From the NCBI RefSeq assembly GCF_009728995.1, contig NZ_VTZW01000003.1, forward strand, positions 1-64,000: a DNA stretch of 64,000 nt, written 5' to 3'. The stretch's first letter is position 1. Each line of letters begins with the position of its first letter. The notes below the pieces were generated by a model, which was not told where the DNA came from, searched no databases, and was given only the letters and a program-made list of their open reading frames with translations. Position numbers and translations under genes: made by a program. The DNA is from Streptomonospora sp. PA3. GTDB lineage: Bacteria > Actinomycetota > Actinomycetes > Streptosporangiales > Streptosporangiaceae. This document shows, piece after piece, positions 39,715-49,268 of this stretch.

Positions 39715-40875
39715 CTAGTCCTGGTCGCCGCCGCGCAGGAAGGCCGCCGCGTCGCGGGCGCGCGCAAGCAGGTCCGCGGGGTCGTCGCCGGCCACGTTGA
39801 CGTGCCCGATCTTGCGGCCGGGCCGCACCTGCTTGCCGTAGAGGTGCACCTTGACGCCGGGGTCCTTGGCCATGACGTGGATGTAGCGCCCGTAGACGCC
39901 GGGGTCCTCGCCGCCGAGCACGTTGGCCATGACCGTGTACGGCGCGGTGGCGCGCGGAGAGCCGAGCGGGAGGTCCAGGACCGCGCGCAGGTGCTGCTCG
40001 AACTGGGAGGTGCGGGCGCCGTCCATGGTCCAGTGCCCGGAGTTGTGCGGGCGCATCGCCAACTCGTTGACGACCACGCCGTTGTCGGTCTCGAACAGCT
40101 CCACGGCGAGCACGCCGACCACGTCCAGCGCCTGGGCGAGATCGATCGCCAGCTCTTGGGCGGCCGTGGCCTTGGCCTCGTCGAGGCCGGGCGCCGGGGC
40201 GACGACCTCGTGGCAGATCCCGCCGCGCTGGACGGTCTCCACGACCGGGTAGACGGCGAGCTGGCCGTAAGGGGAGCGGGCGACCTGCACCGCCAGTTCG
40301 CGGCGAAAGGCGACCCGCTCCTCGGCGAGCAGTCGCACGCCGTTCGCGGCGGCGCCCTCCAGCACCTCAAGCGCCTCCGCGGCACCGCCGACGACCCACA
40401 CGCCCTTGCCGTCGTAGCCGCCGCGGGCCGCCTTGAGCACCAGCGGCCAGCCGGTTTCGGCGGCGAACGCCTCGATCTGGTCGATCGCGGTCACCGCGCG
40501 CCAGCGCGGGCAGGGCACGCCCAGCTCCTCGGCGCGGGTGCGCATACGGAGCTTGTCCTGGGCGTGCTGCAGGGCGGCGCGGCCGGGACGCACGACGGCG
40601 CCGCCGTCCTCGATCTCGCGCAGCACGGGCTCGGGCACGTGCTCGTGGTCGAAGGTGAGCACGTCGCAGGACTTGGCGAAGGCCGCCAGATCGGCGAGTC
40701 CGCGGTCGTCGCCCAGGTGGACGTCGCCGCACACGCGCGCGGCGCTGTCCTGCGGCGAGCCCGCCAGGACGCGGAAGTCCACGCCCAGGGAGATCCCCGC
40801 CTGGTGGGTCATGCGGGCCAGCTGCCCGCCGCCGACCATCCCCACGCGGGGGACGGGCCGTTGTTGCTCGCTCAC
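39715..40875 (-). CDS. purK: N5-carboxyaminoimidazole ribonucleotide synthase
   Basis: ATP-grasp enzyme that carboxylates AIR to N5-CAIR, the substrate of PurE encoded at 45634-46173. The 386-residue protein shows the N-terminal VGMVGGGQLARM, the ATP-grasp segments LKAARGGYDGKGVW and EERVAFRRELAVQVARS, the metal site NELAMRPHNSGHWTMDG and the C-terminal HLYGKQVRPGRKIGHVN. GTG 40875 lies just after GAGGA. It is divergent from gtrA and apart from purE by about 5 kb, whereas the two are adjacent in M. tuberculosis. Confidence 0.96.
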   Translation of the reverse strand: MSEQQRPVPRVGMVGGGQLARMTHQAGISLGVDFRVLAGSPQDSAARVCGDVHLGDDRGLADLAAFAKSCDVLTFDHEHVPEPVLREIEDGGAVVRPGRAALQHAQDKLRMRTRAEELGVPCPRWRAVTAIDQIEAFAAETGWPLVLKAARGGYDGKGVWVVGGAAEALEVLEGAAANGVRLLAEERVAFRRELAVQVARSPYGQLAVYPVVETVQRGGICHEVVAPAPGLDEAKATAAQELAIDLAQALDVVGVLAVELFETDNGVVVNELAMRPHNSGHWTMDGARTSQFEQHLRAVLDLPLGSPRATAPYTVMANVLGGEDPGVYGRYIHVMAKDPGVKVHLYGKQVRPGRKIGHVNVAGDDPADLLARARDAAAFLRGGDQD

Positions 40876-41004
40876 TGTTCCTCGACTCGTCGACGACGTC
40901 TTCTGCGCTGGTGGTCCGCTGTTGGCGGGGAGTAGGCTGGCACAGCGTCCGGCTGCGCCCCCCGGAATTCTAGTGACCACCTGGGCAAAGGAGCGGATCC
41001 CCCA

Positions 41005-41505
41005 GTGCGATCGGTGACCAGTGCGCCTTCATGGCTGCCGCGGCTGGCCCGTGAGCTGGCCAAGTTCGGCACTGTCGGCGGCGTGGCCTACGTCGTCCAG
41101 CTGGCCGCGACCAACGTCTTCTGGCTGGTGCTGGACGCTCCGCCGCTGGTGGGGCAGGCGCTGGGTGTGGTGATCGCCACGGTGGTGGCCTTCCTCGGCA
41201 ACCGGTTCTGGACGTTCAGCCACCGCGCGCGCACCGGACTGGCCCGCGAGTACGCGTTGTTCTTCCTGTTCAACGCGGTCGGGCTGGGCATCCAGCTGGC
41301 GTGCCTGGGCACCTCCGTCTACCTGCTGGGCCTCGACGGCCCGCTCGCCCGAAACATCGCCGGCAACGTCGTCGGCGTCGGAATGGGGACCCTGTTCCGG
41401 TTCTGGTCCTACAAGCGCTGGGTTTTCCCGGCGCCCCCGGCTCCCGCGGAGCAGCCGGCGGCGGGCGAGGAGCCGGCGCCCGCGCGCGAACCCGAGCCCT
41501 CCTGA
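41005..41505 (+). CDS. GtrA-family membrane protein
   Basis: A 166-residue protein with four predicted transmembrane helices: FGTVGGVAYVVQLAATNVFWL, GQALGVVIATVVAFLGNRFW, REYALFFLFNAVGLGIQLA and NIAGNVVGVGMGTLFRFWSY. The motifs GNRFWTFS and FWSYKRWVF are typical of GtrA proteins, which help move lipid-linked sugars across the membrane. The C-terminus is Pro/Glu-rich. GTG 41005 follows AAAGGAG. Adjacent to purK as in M. tuberculosis (Rv3277). Confidence 0.9.
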   Translation: MRSVTSAPSWLPRLARELAKFGTVGGVAYVVQLAATNVFWLVLDAPPLVGQALGVVIATVVAFLGNRFWTFSHRARTGLAREYALFFLFNAVGLGIQLACLGTSVYLLGLDGPLARNIAGNVVGVGMGTLFRFWSYKRWVFPAPPAPAEQPAAGEEPAPAREPEPS

Positions 41506-41683
41506 CGCCGGGCCGAGCCGGGATTCTGCGGCAAATTCCGGGAAGGAAACGGCAAAGGATTCCTAGATCGCCAGGAATTTGGTGCCGTATGTCCGTTATG
41601 CGAGGTGGAGTGTTTCCGGTCGACCCGGATCCCTGCGGCGCGCATGATAGGGAAATGCGTGCAATCGCTTTACGATCGGGCCT

Positions 41684-42352
41684 ATGACCTGCGTTTTGCT
41701 GGCCGAGGACGATACGTCGATCTCCGAGCCTTTGGCGCGCGCACTGCGCCGTGAAGGATACTCCGTCGACGTGACCGTCAACGGCAATGAGACCCTCGAC
41801 CGCGCCCGCGTCGGCGACATCGATCTGATGGTCCTCGATCTCGGCTTGCCCGAAATGGACGGGTTGGAGGTGGCCCGCCGGCTGCGCGCCGAGGGCCACG
41901 GCACGCCGATTCTCATCCTCACCGCGCGCGCCGACGAGGTCGACACCGTGGTGGGCCTCGACGCGGGCGCCGACGACTACGTCACCAAGCCCTTCCGCCT
42001 GGCCGAGCTGCTGGCCCGGGTACGCGCACTGCTGCGCAGGGGCGGGGCCGAGGTCCCGGTCGTGCACGGGGTGCGCATCGACAACGACTCCCGGCGCGCC
42101 TGGATCGGCGACCGCGAGCTCCAGCTGACCACCAAGGAGTTCGATCTGCTGCGCGTGCTGGTGCGAGACGCCGGAAAGGTGGTCACCCGCGAGCAGATCA
42201 TGCGCGAAGTGTGGGACACCAACTGGTGGGGCTCCACGAAGACCCTGGACATGCATATATCGTGGCTGCGTCGCAAGCTCGGCGACGACGCCAACCAGCC
42301 GTCCTACATCACCACGGTCCGGGGCGTCGGCTTCCGGTTTGAACGGGACTAG
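41684..42352 (+). CDS. OmpR-family response regulator
   Basis: A 222-residue regulator. The receiver domain has the acidic pair in LLAEDDTS, phospho-acceptor Asp52 in MVLDLGLPEMDGL, the Thr of LILTARADEVD and the switch Lys in DYVTKPF. A C-terminal winged helix (LTTKEFDLLRVLVRDAGKVVTR, TLDMHISWLRRKLG, TTVRGVGFRFE) binds DNA. It lies 71 nt upstream of its likely partner kinase. The stretch before it (41506-41683) is AT-richer than the surroundings and probably carries the operon promoter. The stimulus is unknown. Confidence 0.94.
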   Translation: MTCVLLAEDDTSISEPLARALRREGYSVDVTVNGNETLDRARVGDIDLMVLDLGLPEMDGLEVARRLRAEGHGTPILILTARADEVDTVVGLDAGADDYVTKPFRLAELLARVRALLRRGGAEVPVVHGVRIDNDSRRAWIGDRELQLTTKEFDLLRVLVRDAGKVVTREQIMREVWDTNWWGSTKTLDMHISWLRRKLGDDANQPSYITTVRGVGFRFERD

Positions 42353-42423
42353 TCCGGTCCGTCCCGCCGCGCGGGCCCGGAGCCGGATCCCGGGCCGCTC
42401 GGATCCGGCAATAGAGGTGTGAC

Positions 42424-43713
42424 ATGCGCAGGCGGATGCTGTTCTCCACGCTGGTGGTGACCGTCATCGCGGTCCTGCTGCTGGGGCTGCCGCTGGGCGC
42501 GCTCACCTACACCACCATCTACTCCCAGGCCGAGCGCCAGCTGGAGCAGGAGGCCCGCGTCATCGCGGCCGAGATCGACAGCGAACTGCAGGACCAGAAC
42601 GAGATCGACCAGGACCGCCTCACCCAGGTCCACCCCCACCGCTACATCGAGATCAGGCTGTCCTCGGGAGAGGTCCTCACCGCGGGCGGCTGGCAGATCG
42701 ACCCCCGCCGGCCGGAGGCGCCGCGGACAGTGAGCGCCAGCGCCCCCTCCATGTCGGGCGCCACCGTGACCGTCTGGCGCGACGCCTCGCGCGTGCGGGA
42801 AGGCGTCATCCAGGCCTGGCTGGGGATCGCGTCGCTGTCCCTGCTGGCCATCGGGGTGGCCGTAGGGCTGGCGATGCTCCAGGCGCGCCGGCTCACCCTG
42901 CCCTTGGTGGACCTGGCCGCCACAGCCGAGCGCCTGGGGTCGGGCATCGTCACGCCGTGGGGCCACCGCTATGGGATCTCCGAGGCCGACCGGGTCGCCG
43001 AGGTGCTGGACCGCAGCGCCGAGCGCATCGCCGGACTCATCGCCACCGAACGCCACTTCGCCACCGACGCCTCCCACCAGCTGCGCACCCCGCTGACGGC
43101 GCTGTCGATGCGGCTGGAGGAGATCATCGCCGAGGCCGACAACCCCGAGACCGTCCGGGAGGAGGGCGAGGCGGCGCTGGCCCAGACCGAGCGGCTCGTC
43201 GACACGGTCGAGAGCCTGCTGGGCCGGGCGCGCAAGAGCCAGCAATCCGGGACCGCGCCGATCGACATCGACGCGGCCCTGGACGAGTTCACCTCCGAGT
43301 GGGGGCCCATCCTCAGCAGCGATGGCCGCCAGATCGTCGTCACCGGCGAGCGCGGGCTCTCGGCGTGCATCCCCGCCACCGACCTCACCCAGATCCTGGC
43401 CAGCCTGGTCGACAACGCCCGCCGCCACGGCGCCGGCACGGTAACCGTGCGCGTGCTCGACGGCGGCGGATCGGTGCGCATCGAGGTCAGCGACGAGGGG
43501 CCGGGCGTGCCCGAGGAGATCGCCGGGCGGATCTTCGAGCGCGAGGTCACCGGCGGCAACGGCACCGGCCTGGGCCTGGCCCTCGCCCGGCACATCGCCG
43601 AGTCGGAGGGGGCGCGCATCGAACTGATCCAGACGCGGCCCACCACGTTCGCGCTCTTCCTGCCCCCGCCGGGGAGCGGCTCGGCGACGCCGCCCTCCTC
43701 CAGCCCGGTGTGA
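42424..43713 (+). CDS. Membrane sensor histidine kinase
   Basis: A 429-residue kinase paired with the regulator before it. Two membrane helices (LVVTVIAVLLLGLPLGALTY near the start and ASLSLLAIGVAVGLAML around residue 140) bracket an extracytoplasmic sensor of roughly 95 residues. A HAMP-like linker leads to the HisKA domain with His218 in DASHQLRTPLTAL. The ATPase domain shows LVDNARRHG (N box), VSDEGPGVPEE (G1) and GTGLGLALA (G2). A Pro/Ser tail ends the protein. Confidence 0.93.
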   Translation: MRRRMLFSTLVVTVIAVLLLGLPLGALTYTTIYSQAERQLEQEARVIAAEIDSELQDQNEIDQDRLTQVHPHRYIEIRLSSGEVLTAGGWQIDPRRPEAPRTVSASAPSMSGATVTVWRDASRVREGVIQAWLGIASLSLLAIGVAVGLAMLQARRLTLPLVDLAATAERLGSGIVTPWGHRYGISEADRVAEVLDRSAERIAGLIATERHFATDASHQLRTPLTALSMRLEEIIAEADNPETVREEGEAALAQTERLVDTVESLLGRARKSQQSGTAPIDIDAALDEFTSEWGPILSSDGRQIVVTGERGLSACIPATDLTQILASLVDNARRHGAGTVTVRVLDGGGSVRIEVSDEGPGVPEEIAGRIFEREVTGGNGTGLGLALARHIAESEGARIELIQTRPTTFALFLPPPGSGSATPPSSSPV

Positions 43714-43758
43714 GACCCGCCCGGACCCGCCGCGCCGGCCTGCGGGCCGGCGGGCGGG

Positions 43759-44397
43759 TCAGGAGCCGCGCTCGATCCACTCCTGCAGGTGCGGGGACTC
43801 GGCGCCGATCGTCGTGGGGTCGCCGTGCCCGGTGAGCACCACGGTCTCGGGATCGAGGGTCAGCAGCCGGGTGCGGATCGAGTCGATGATGGTCGGGAAG
43901 TCGGAGAACGAGCGTCCCGTCGCGCCGGGGCCGCCCTGGAAGAGGGTGTCGCCGCTGAAGACCGTGCCGATCGCCGGGGCGTGCAGGCACACGGCGCCGG
44001 GGCTGTGTCCGGGGGTGTGCAGCACCTCCAGTTCGACGTCGCCGGCCTGCAGCCATTCGCCGTGCAGCAGCGGCGCGTCCGGTTCGCGGTCCGGGTAGAC
44101 CATCGCCCAAAGCTCGGCGTCGTCGGGGTGCAGCAGGATGGGCGCATCGGCGAGATCGGCCAGTTCGGCGGCCGCGTTGATGTGGTCGTTGTGAGCGTGG
44201 GTGCACACCACCGCCATCAGCTCGCGGTCGCCCAGCGCGCGGGCGATCGCCTCGGCGTCGTGGGCCGCGTCGACGACGATCGCGCTGCGCTCGTCGCCGA
44301 CGATCCACACGTTGTTGTCGACCTCCCACTCGCCGCCGTCGAGGCGGAAGGTTCCAGAGGTGACGATGCGGTCAACGGAGCTGGGTGTCTGCGGCAT
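43759..44397 (-). CDS. MBL-fold metallo-hydrolase (glyoxalase II-like)
   Basis: A 212-residue metallo-beta-lactamase-fold hydrolase. Metal-binding motifs are CTHAHNDH (HxHxDH), HTPGHSPGAVC, FSGDTLFQGG and a late GHGDPTT histidine. The compact form without an added HAGH domain is common among bacterial thioester hydrolases related to glyoxalase II, but the substrate is not known. ATG 44397 follows GGAGGT at about 8 nt. It is convergent with the sensor kinase gene. Confidence 0.87.
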   Translation of the reverse strand: MPQTPSSVDRIVTSGTFRLDGGEWEVDNNVWIVGDERSAIVVDAAHDAEAIARALGDRELMAVVCTHAHNDHINAAAELADLADAPILLHPDDAELWAMVYPDREPDAPLLHGEWLQAGDVELEVLHTPGHSPGAVCLHAPAIGTVFSGDTLFQGGPGATGRSFSDFPTIIDSIRTRLLTLDPETVVLTGHGDPTTIGAESPHLQEWIERGS

Positions 44398-44583
44398 GTC
44401 GGGTGACCTCCGGCCGGCGGGCAGCGTCGTCGGGAATGCGTCCAGGCAGGCTCGGCGCGCGGCGGCGCGGGCCGCCGCAAGCACGCAGCCTGGGAGAGGC
44501 CCACCGTACCGGCGCCCGGCACCCGCGGTACAGGCCCCGCTCCGGGCGGCGGCGGCCCGGAGTGCGGAGCGCGTCCGCCGCGG

Positions 44584-45339
44584 TCAGCCGTGCCCGGTGC
44601 CGACCCGCGAGGTGCCCGCCGCCGGGCCGTTCTGCGCGCCGCCGCCTCCCCGGCGGCGCAGCAGGTTGCGGCGCAGGCGGGCGACGACGAACCAGGCGAA
44701 CAGCAGCGCGATGATCACGAGCACCGCGTTGCTGAGCAAACCGCTCCAGCGCTCGAGCACCGGGGCGATGGCGGGGCCGAAGGCGAAGCCCAGCCCGATC
44801 CAGATGCTGTTCCACACGCCGCTGCCGATGAAGGTGTAGCCGGTGAAGCGCCAGAAGCCCATCCGCTCGATGCCCGCGGGGATCGAGACCAGGCTGCGCA
44901 CCAGCGGCACGCAGCGGCCTATGAGCACCGCGATGCCGCCCCAGCGGGCGAAGAAGCGCTCGGCCTTGTCGAAGTCCTCCAGGTCGAACAGCGGCAGCTT
45001 GTCGACCAGCCAGCGGGTGCGGTCGCGGCCCAGCAGGGCGCCGGCGAAGTAGAGGATCCACGCGCCCACCACGGCGCCCACGGTCGCCGACACGATCGCC
45101 AGCCACAGGTTCATCCGCCCGTCGTAGGCCAGGAAACCCGCGCCCGGCAGCACGGCCTCGCTGGGCACCGGCGGGAACACCGTCTCGATGAGCAGGGCCA
45201 GGCCCACTCCGATCTCGCCGATGTCGGTCATCAGGCTCAGCACCCAGCCGATGAAGCCCTCGTACTCGTGACCCGGCGTGGGATCGGCGGCCGAGAAGGG
45301 CAGCGCGGCGGACAGAAGGGGCAACGACGTCGATTGCAT
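44584..45339 (-). CDS. DedA-family (VTT domain) membrane protein
   Basis: A 251-residue membrane protein. The VTT-domain signatures are ETVFPPVPSEAVLPGAGFLAY near the first helix, a re-entrant region with GAVVGAWILYFAGALLGRD, then FFARWGGIAVLIGRCVPLVRSLVSIPAG, carrying the conserved Arg and Pro, and FTGYTFIGSGVWNSIWIGLG. DedA proteins act in lipid scrambling and envelope homeostasis. The C-terminus is a basic Gly-rich tail. ATG 45339 is used; the gene is divergent from purE. Confidence 0.92.
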   Translation of the reverse strand: MQSTSLPLLSAALPFSAADPTPGHEYEGFIGWVLSLMTDIGEIGVGLALLIETVFPPVPSEAVLPGAGFLAYDGRMNLWLAIVSATVGAVVGAWILYFAGALLGRDRTRWLVDKLPLFDLEDFDKAERFFARWGGIAVLIGRCVPLVRSLVSIPAGIERMGFWRFTGYTFIGSGVWNSIWIGLGFAFGPAIAPVLERWSGLLSNAVLVIIALLFAWFVVARLRRNLLRRRGGGGAQNGPAAGTSRVGTGHG

Positions 45340-45633
45340 GCGATATCAGCTCCGTCGCAGGGAGGTCGGAAGGGCGCCCAGTGTGACGGGGCCCGGCCAC
45401 GGAAACACAGCCGCCGCGGTCGGCATCGGCGTACCGTCCGAAGTATGCCGCATCCCCGGGCCCCCGGGCGCCGGACGGCCGGGGCCCGGCCGCGGCGCGC
45501 GGGGGCCGGCTCGGCGGGGCCCGCGCGTGCGCGGCAGCGGCAGCGGGGCCGGTCGCCGTAGGATCGCACACGACGCGCGGCGGCGGCACGCCGCCGGCCG
45601 CCCGGCCCCGCAGATCCGCGAAGGAGAGTTCAC

Positions 45634-46173
45634 ATGGCCGAGGAATCCCCGGCAGTAGGCATCGTCATGGGTAGCGACTCCGACTGGCCGGTCATGGAGG
45701 AGGCGGCCGAGGCGCTGGAGCTGTTCGACATCGGCTACGAGGCCGACGTCGTCTCCGCCCACCGCATGCCGCACGAGATGATCGCCTACGGGACGCAGGC
45801 CGCCGAGCGCGGGCTCAAGGCGATCATCGCCGGCGCCGGGGGCGCGGCCCACCTGCCGGGCATGCTGGCCGCCGTCACACCGCTGCCGGTGATCGGCGTG
45901 CCGGTGCCGCTGCGCCACCTCGACGGCATGGACTCGCTGCTGTCGATCGTGCAGATGCCCGCGGGAGTGCCGGTGGCGACGGTGGCCGTGGGCGCCGCCC
46001 GCAACGCCGGCCTGCTCGCGGTGCGCATGCTGGGCGCACACGACCCCGACCTGCGGGGGCGGATGAGCGAGTTCCAGGACGAGCTGCGCAGCCAGGCCAA
46101 GGAGAAGGGCCAGCGGCTGCGCAGCCGAGCCACCGCGCAAGGCGCCTCGACCGGCTTCGGCGCACCCCGGTAG
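45634..46173 (+). CDS. purE: N5-carboxyaminoimidazole ribonucleotide mutase
   Basis: Moves the carboxyl group of N5-CAIR to carbon, following PurK. The 179-residue class I PurE contains [26 protein letters not shown] with the catalytic His, [12 protein letters not shown], and [23 protein letters not shown] charged C-terminal extension is present. ATG 45634 lies after AAGGAGAG. It is alone on its strand here, separated from purK by gtrA, the two-component pair, the MBL gene and dedA. Confidence 0.97.
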   Translation: MAEESPAVGIVMGSDSDWPVMEEAAEALELFDIGYEADVVSAHRMPHEMIAYGTQAAERGLKAIIAGAGGAAHLPGMLAAVTPLPVIGVPVPLRHLDGMDSLLSIVQMPAGVPVATVAVGAARNAGLLAVRMLGAHDPDLRGRMSEFQDELRSQAKEKGQRLRSRATAQGASTGFGAPR

Positions 46174-46237
46174 GCGGGCCGGGCGCCCGCCTTCGGCCGC
46201 CGCCGCGCAGGCGGCGCGGGCCGCGCCGATCGGCGCC

Positions 46238-46852
46238 TCAGTCCCTGCCCCAGCGCGCCCACACGTCGGCGGGGACGCGGTCGACGATGTCGGTCAGCGC
46301 CTCCAGCCGCGACTCCGGGTCGCGCGGTCCGCCGCCGTCGCTGGTGCAGATGAGCACGTCCCGGTCCATCACGATGTCGGTGAACCCGTACCTGCGAACG
46401 TCGTCGCGCACCGACTCCGAGAGCAGCTCCACCGCGAATCCGGATTCGGGGCCCTCGGCGTAGAGGTCGCCGTCGCCGTCCCCGCCGCCGGGGAAGTCGC
46501 GGATGTAGAGGTAGGGCACCAGGACCGGCAGCGCGACCGCACACACCTCGATCCGCTGCCAGGGCGACTCGGCCGAGCCCTGGTGGACGTAGTCGAAGAT
46601 CCGGAACGGCCGGCCGTGGTGGCGGCCGGTGAGCTCGTGGCGCACCCGCCCGATCGGTCCGGGCGGCAGCGCCGTGCGGGGCCAGCCCTGGATGGCGCCC
46701 TGGTGGCGTTCGGCGTAGGTCCACCCGTGCACCTCGGCCAGCTCCTGCCGCTCCGCTGCGCGCGCGGGATCGACCGGCGGGCCGGTTGCGCGGGAGTCGG
46801 CGGGGTCGGGGTGTTCACCGACCAGAGCGCGGAGCAAACGCGGACGTCGCAT
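46238..46852 (-). CDS. Uncharacterised soluble protein
   Basis: A 204-residue protein I do not recognise. It has no signal peptide or membrane helix. The middle contains aromatic and charged beta-like segments (HGWTYAERHQG, GRPFRIFDYVHQG, LPVLVPYLYIRDFPG) and the C-terminal third is acidic (FTDIVMDRDVLICTSDGGG). Codon use is normal for the region and the frame is intact, so it is probably expressed. It lies downstream of the CoA-binding gene on the same strand, with about a 120-nt gap. Confidence 0.6.
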   Translation of the reverse strand: MRRPRLLRALVGEHPDPADSRATGPPVDPARAAERQELAEVHGWTYAERHQGAIQGWPRTALPPGPIGRVRHELTGRHHGRPFRIFDYVHQGSAESPWQRIEVCAVALPVLVPYLYIRDFPGGGDGDGDLYAEGPESGFAVELLSESVRDDVRRYGFTDIVMDRDVLICTSDGGGPRDPESRLEALTDIVDRVPADVWARWGRD

Positions 46853-46975
46853 GTCTGGAGACTACCCGCCCGCCCCGCGGGGAACCCGCCGCTCTCCCCC
46901 TGTCCGAGGGCGGCCTCGGGGACGTCTGCGATGCCGGCAGCGGCGCCGCAGGCGTCCCGGGCGCGCGGCCGCCGC

Positions 46976-47392
46976 TCATCCCAGCAGCCGCGGCCACTCG
47001 ATCGCCGGGCAGCGGTCCATCACCATGGTGCGCCCGGCGGCGCTCACCCGCTCGGCGGCGCCGGGATCGACCACGCCCAGCTGGAACCACACGGTGGAGA
47101 TGTCGGGCCGCGCCAGCGCCTCGTCCGCGGCGGCACCCGCCTGCTCGGAGCGGCGGAAGACGTCGGCGACGTCGACCTCGAACGGGATGTCGGCGAGGGA
47201 GGCGTAGCCCTGCTCGCCGTGGACGGTGGCCGCACCGGGGTGCACGGGCACGATCCGCTTGCCGCGCTCCTGCAGGAAGCGGGCGACGCTGTAGGCGGGG
47301 CGCTGCGGATTGTCGCCCAACCCGACGATCGCCCAGACACGGGCCTCTTGCAACACCCGGCGAATCGCGGCCTCGTCGGCCACTGCGCTCAT
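46976..47392 (-). CDS. CoA-binding domain protein (YccU-like)
   Basis: A 138-residue Rossmann-fold protein. VWAIVGLGDNPQRPAYSVARFL matches the N-terminal CoA-binding loop of the YccU/CoA_binding_2 family, and YASLADIPFEVDVADVFRR and DRCPAIEW are further family segments. Related stand-alone domains occur next to succinyl-CoA synthetase-like folds, but the biological role is unknown. The start is ATG 47392 (7 nt after AGGGG) or ATG 47398. It follows the UDP-glucose dehydrogenase gene with an 83-nt gap. Confidence 0.8.
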   Translation of the reverse strand: MSAVADEAAIRRVLQEARVWAIVGLGDNPQRPAYSVARFLQERGKRIVPVHPGAATVHGEQGYASLADIPFEVDVADVFRRSEQAGAAADEALARPDISTVWFQLGVVDPGAAERVSAAGRTMVMDRCPAIEWPRLLG

Positions 47393-47475
47393 GCTCATGC
47401 CCCTATGATGCCCCGCGCGCCGCGGGCGCCCTCGCCCGGCGGGGCCGATCCGCGGCCGGACCGCGCCCGGCAGGC

Positions 47476-48807
47476 TCAGGGGCGGCCCAGCGCCCGGTAG
47501 GTCCACCCGCGGGCGCGCCAGTGCCGGGGATCGAGGGCGTTGCGGCCGTCCACGATCCGCGGCTCGGCCACCACCTTGGCCAGCTCGTCGGGGTCGGCGT
47601 CGCGGAACTCCGCCCACTCCGTCAGCAGCAGCACCACCTCGGCGTCGCGCACGGCCTCCAGCATGCTGTGGGCGTAGCGCAGGCCGGGGAACTCCTGCTT
47701 GGCGCGCTCCAGCGCCTCGGGGTCGTAGACGGTGACGACCCCGCCCTGCTCGGCGATCGCGGAGGCCACGTGCAGGGCGGGCGAGTCGCGGATGTCGTCG
47801 GAGTTGGGTTTGAACGCCGCGCCGAGCACCCCCACGGTGCGCCCGGCGAAGCTGCCGCCGATGAGCCCGCGGGCGATGTCGACGGTGCGCGCCCGGCGCC
47901 GCTGGTTGATGGCGTCCACCTCGCGCAGGAAGGACAGCGCCGGCTCCACCCCCAGTTCGTCGGCGCGCGCCATGAACGCCCGGATGTCCTTGGGCAGGCA
48001 TCCGCCGCCGAACCCGAGCCCGGGCCCCAGGAACTTGCCGCCGATGCGGTCGTCGTAGGCCAGCGCCTCGGCGAGCTTGATGACGTCGGCGCCGGCCGCC
48101 TCGGACACCTCGGCCATCGCGTTGATGAAGGAGATCTTGGTGGCCAGGAAGGCGTTGGCCGACACCTTGACGAGCTCGGCCGTGGGCACGTCGGTCACCA
48201 GGAAGGGGATGCCCTGCTCGATCTGCGGGGCGCACAGGTCGCGCATGGCCGACTCCACGACAGGGGAGTCGGTGCCGATGACGATCCGGTTGGGGCGCAG
48301 CGTGTCCTCCACGCCGAAGCCCTCGCGCAGGAACTCCGGGCTCCAGCCCAGGTGGACCTCGGCGCCGGCGGGCGCGCGGGCAGCGATCCGCTCGGCGAGC
48401 CGCTGAGCGGTGCCCACCGGCACCGTCGACTTGCCGATGATGATGGACGAGCCGGTCAGCCTGGAGGCGAGGGAGTCGACGGCGGCTTCGACGAAGGCCA
48501 GGTCGGCGGCGTTGGAGTCGGCGCGCTGCGGCGTGCCCACGCACAGGAAGTGGATGTCGGCGAAGGCGGCGGCCTCGTCGTAGTCGGTCGTGAACCGCAG
48601 GCGGCCGTTGCCGAGGTTGCGCTGGAGCACTTCCTCAAGGCCCGGCTCGTAGAACGGCACCCGCCCGGCGGAGAGGCTGTCGATCTTGGACTGGTCGAGG
48701 TCGAGGCCCACCACCTCGAAGCCGAGCTCGGCCATGCAGGCGGCATGCGTGGCACCCAGGTACCCGGTGCCGATGACGGAGATCCTGCTGCGCGATTCTG
48801 CGACCAA
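47476..48807 (-). CDS. UDP-glucose 6-dehydrogenase, TTG start
   Basis: Oxidises UDP-glucose to UDP-glucuronate for surface polymers. The 443-residue enzyme shows the NAD loop VIGTGYLGATHAACM, KSTVPVGTA, the SPEFLREGF segment, the central helix with AELVKVSANAFLATKISFINAM, the catalytic cysteine in LGFGGGCLPKD, and the C-terminal UDP domain (GAAFKPNSDDIRDSPAL). TTG 48807 is chosen because GGAAGGA lies 8 nt upstream and it gives the normal N-terminus; the longer open frame upstream is Pro/Arg-rich noise. It links functionally to the gal genes, which produce its substrate. Confidence 0.93.
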   Translation of the reverse strand: MVAESRSRISVIGTGYLGATHAACMAELGFEVVGLDLDQSKIDSLSAGRVPFYEPGLEEVLQRNLGNGRLRFTTDYDEAAAFADIHFLCVGTPQRADSNAADLAFVEAAVDSLASRLTGSSIIIGKSTVPVGTAQRLAERIAARAPAGAEVHLGWSPEFLREGFGVEDTLRPNRIVIGTDSPVVESAMRDLCAPQIEQGIPFLVTDVPTAELVKVSANAFLATKISFINAMAEVSEAAGADVIKLAEALAYDDRIGGKFLGPGLGFGGGCLPKDIRAFMARADELGVEPALSFLREVDAINQRRRARTVDIARGLIGGSFAGRTVGVLGAAFKPNSDDIRDSPALHVASAIAEQGGVVTVYDPEALERAKQEFPGLRYAHSMLEAVRDAEVVLLLTEWAEFRDADPDELAKVVAEPRIVDGRNALDPRHWRARGWTYRALGRP

Positions 48808-49268
48808 TGGTCCGTCCTTCCAAGCTGAGCTGGCCTCGCTGCCGTCCGCGCCGAGGCGGTGGTCCCCGCGGCCTTGGCATGCTACCGCCGGGGCGGGAGG
48901 GGGCTGCGTCGGCGCCGACGCGCGTCCCGGCGGCGGGTCCGCGCCCCGCGGTGCGGTGCCCCGGGACTGCGGGGGCATCCCCGATGGGTTGTTCCGCGCG
49001 GCCGTGGGGGCGCCCGCGCGCCTGAGACTGGTATTTCCGGTGAGCGCCGGACGCAACGTCGACCCGGCCGCACGGCGTAGGAGGAGCCGGGGCGGACGAG
49101 CCGTCCGCGCTGGTCCCTGCGATGGTGCGGCCGCCGCGTGGCGCGGCGCGGGCGATCGGTCGACCACCAGATTACCCGTCGGTAAAGACGGCGGTCGCCG
49201 CACGGCGATGCGCCCGCACGCCGACCCGGGCGCGGGCGCGGAGGGGGGATGAGGCGGTCAGGGGGCGA
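48808..49268. other. Gene-free stretch with TTACC-type palindrome
   Basis: About 460 nt upstream of the UDP-glucose dehydrogenase gene with no credible gene. At 49172-49185, TTACC-CGTC-GGTAA is a perfect 5-bp-arm inverted repeat of the kind bound by TetR-family regulators. The rest is C/G-rich sequence with chance open frames. Confidence 0.45.
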
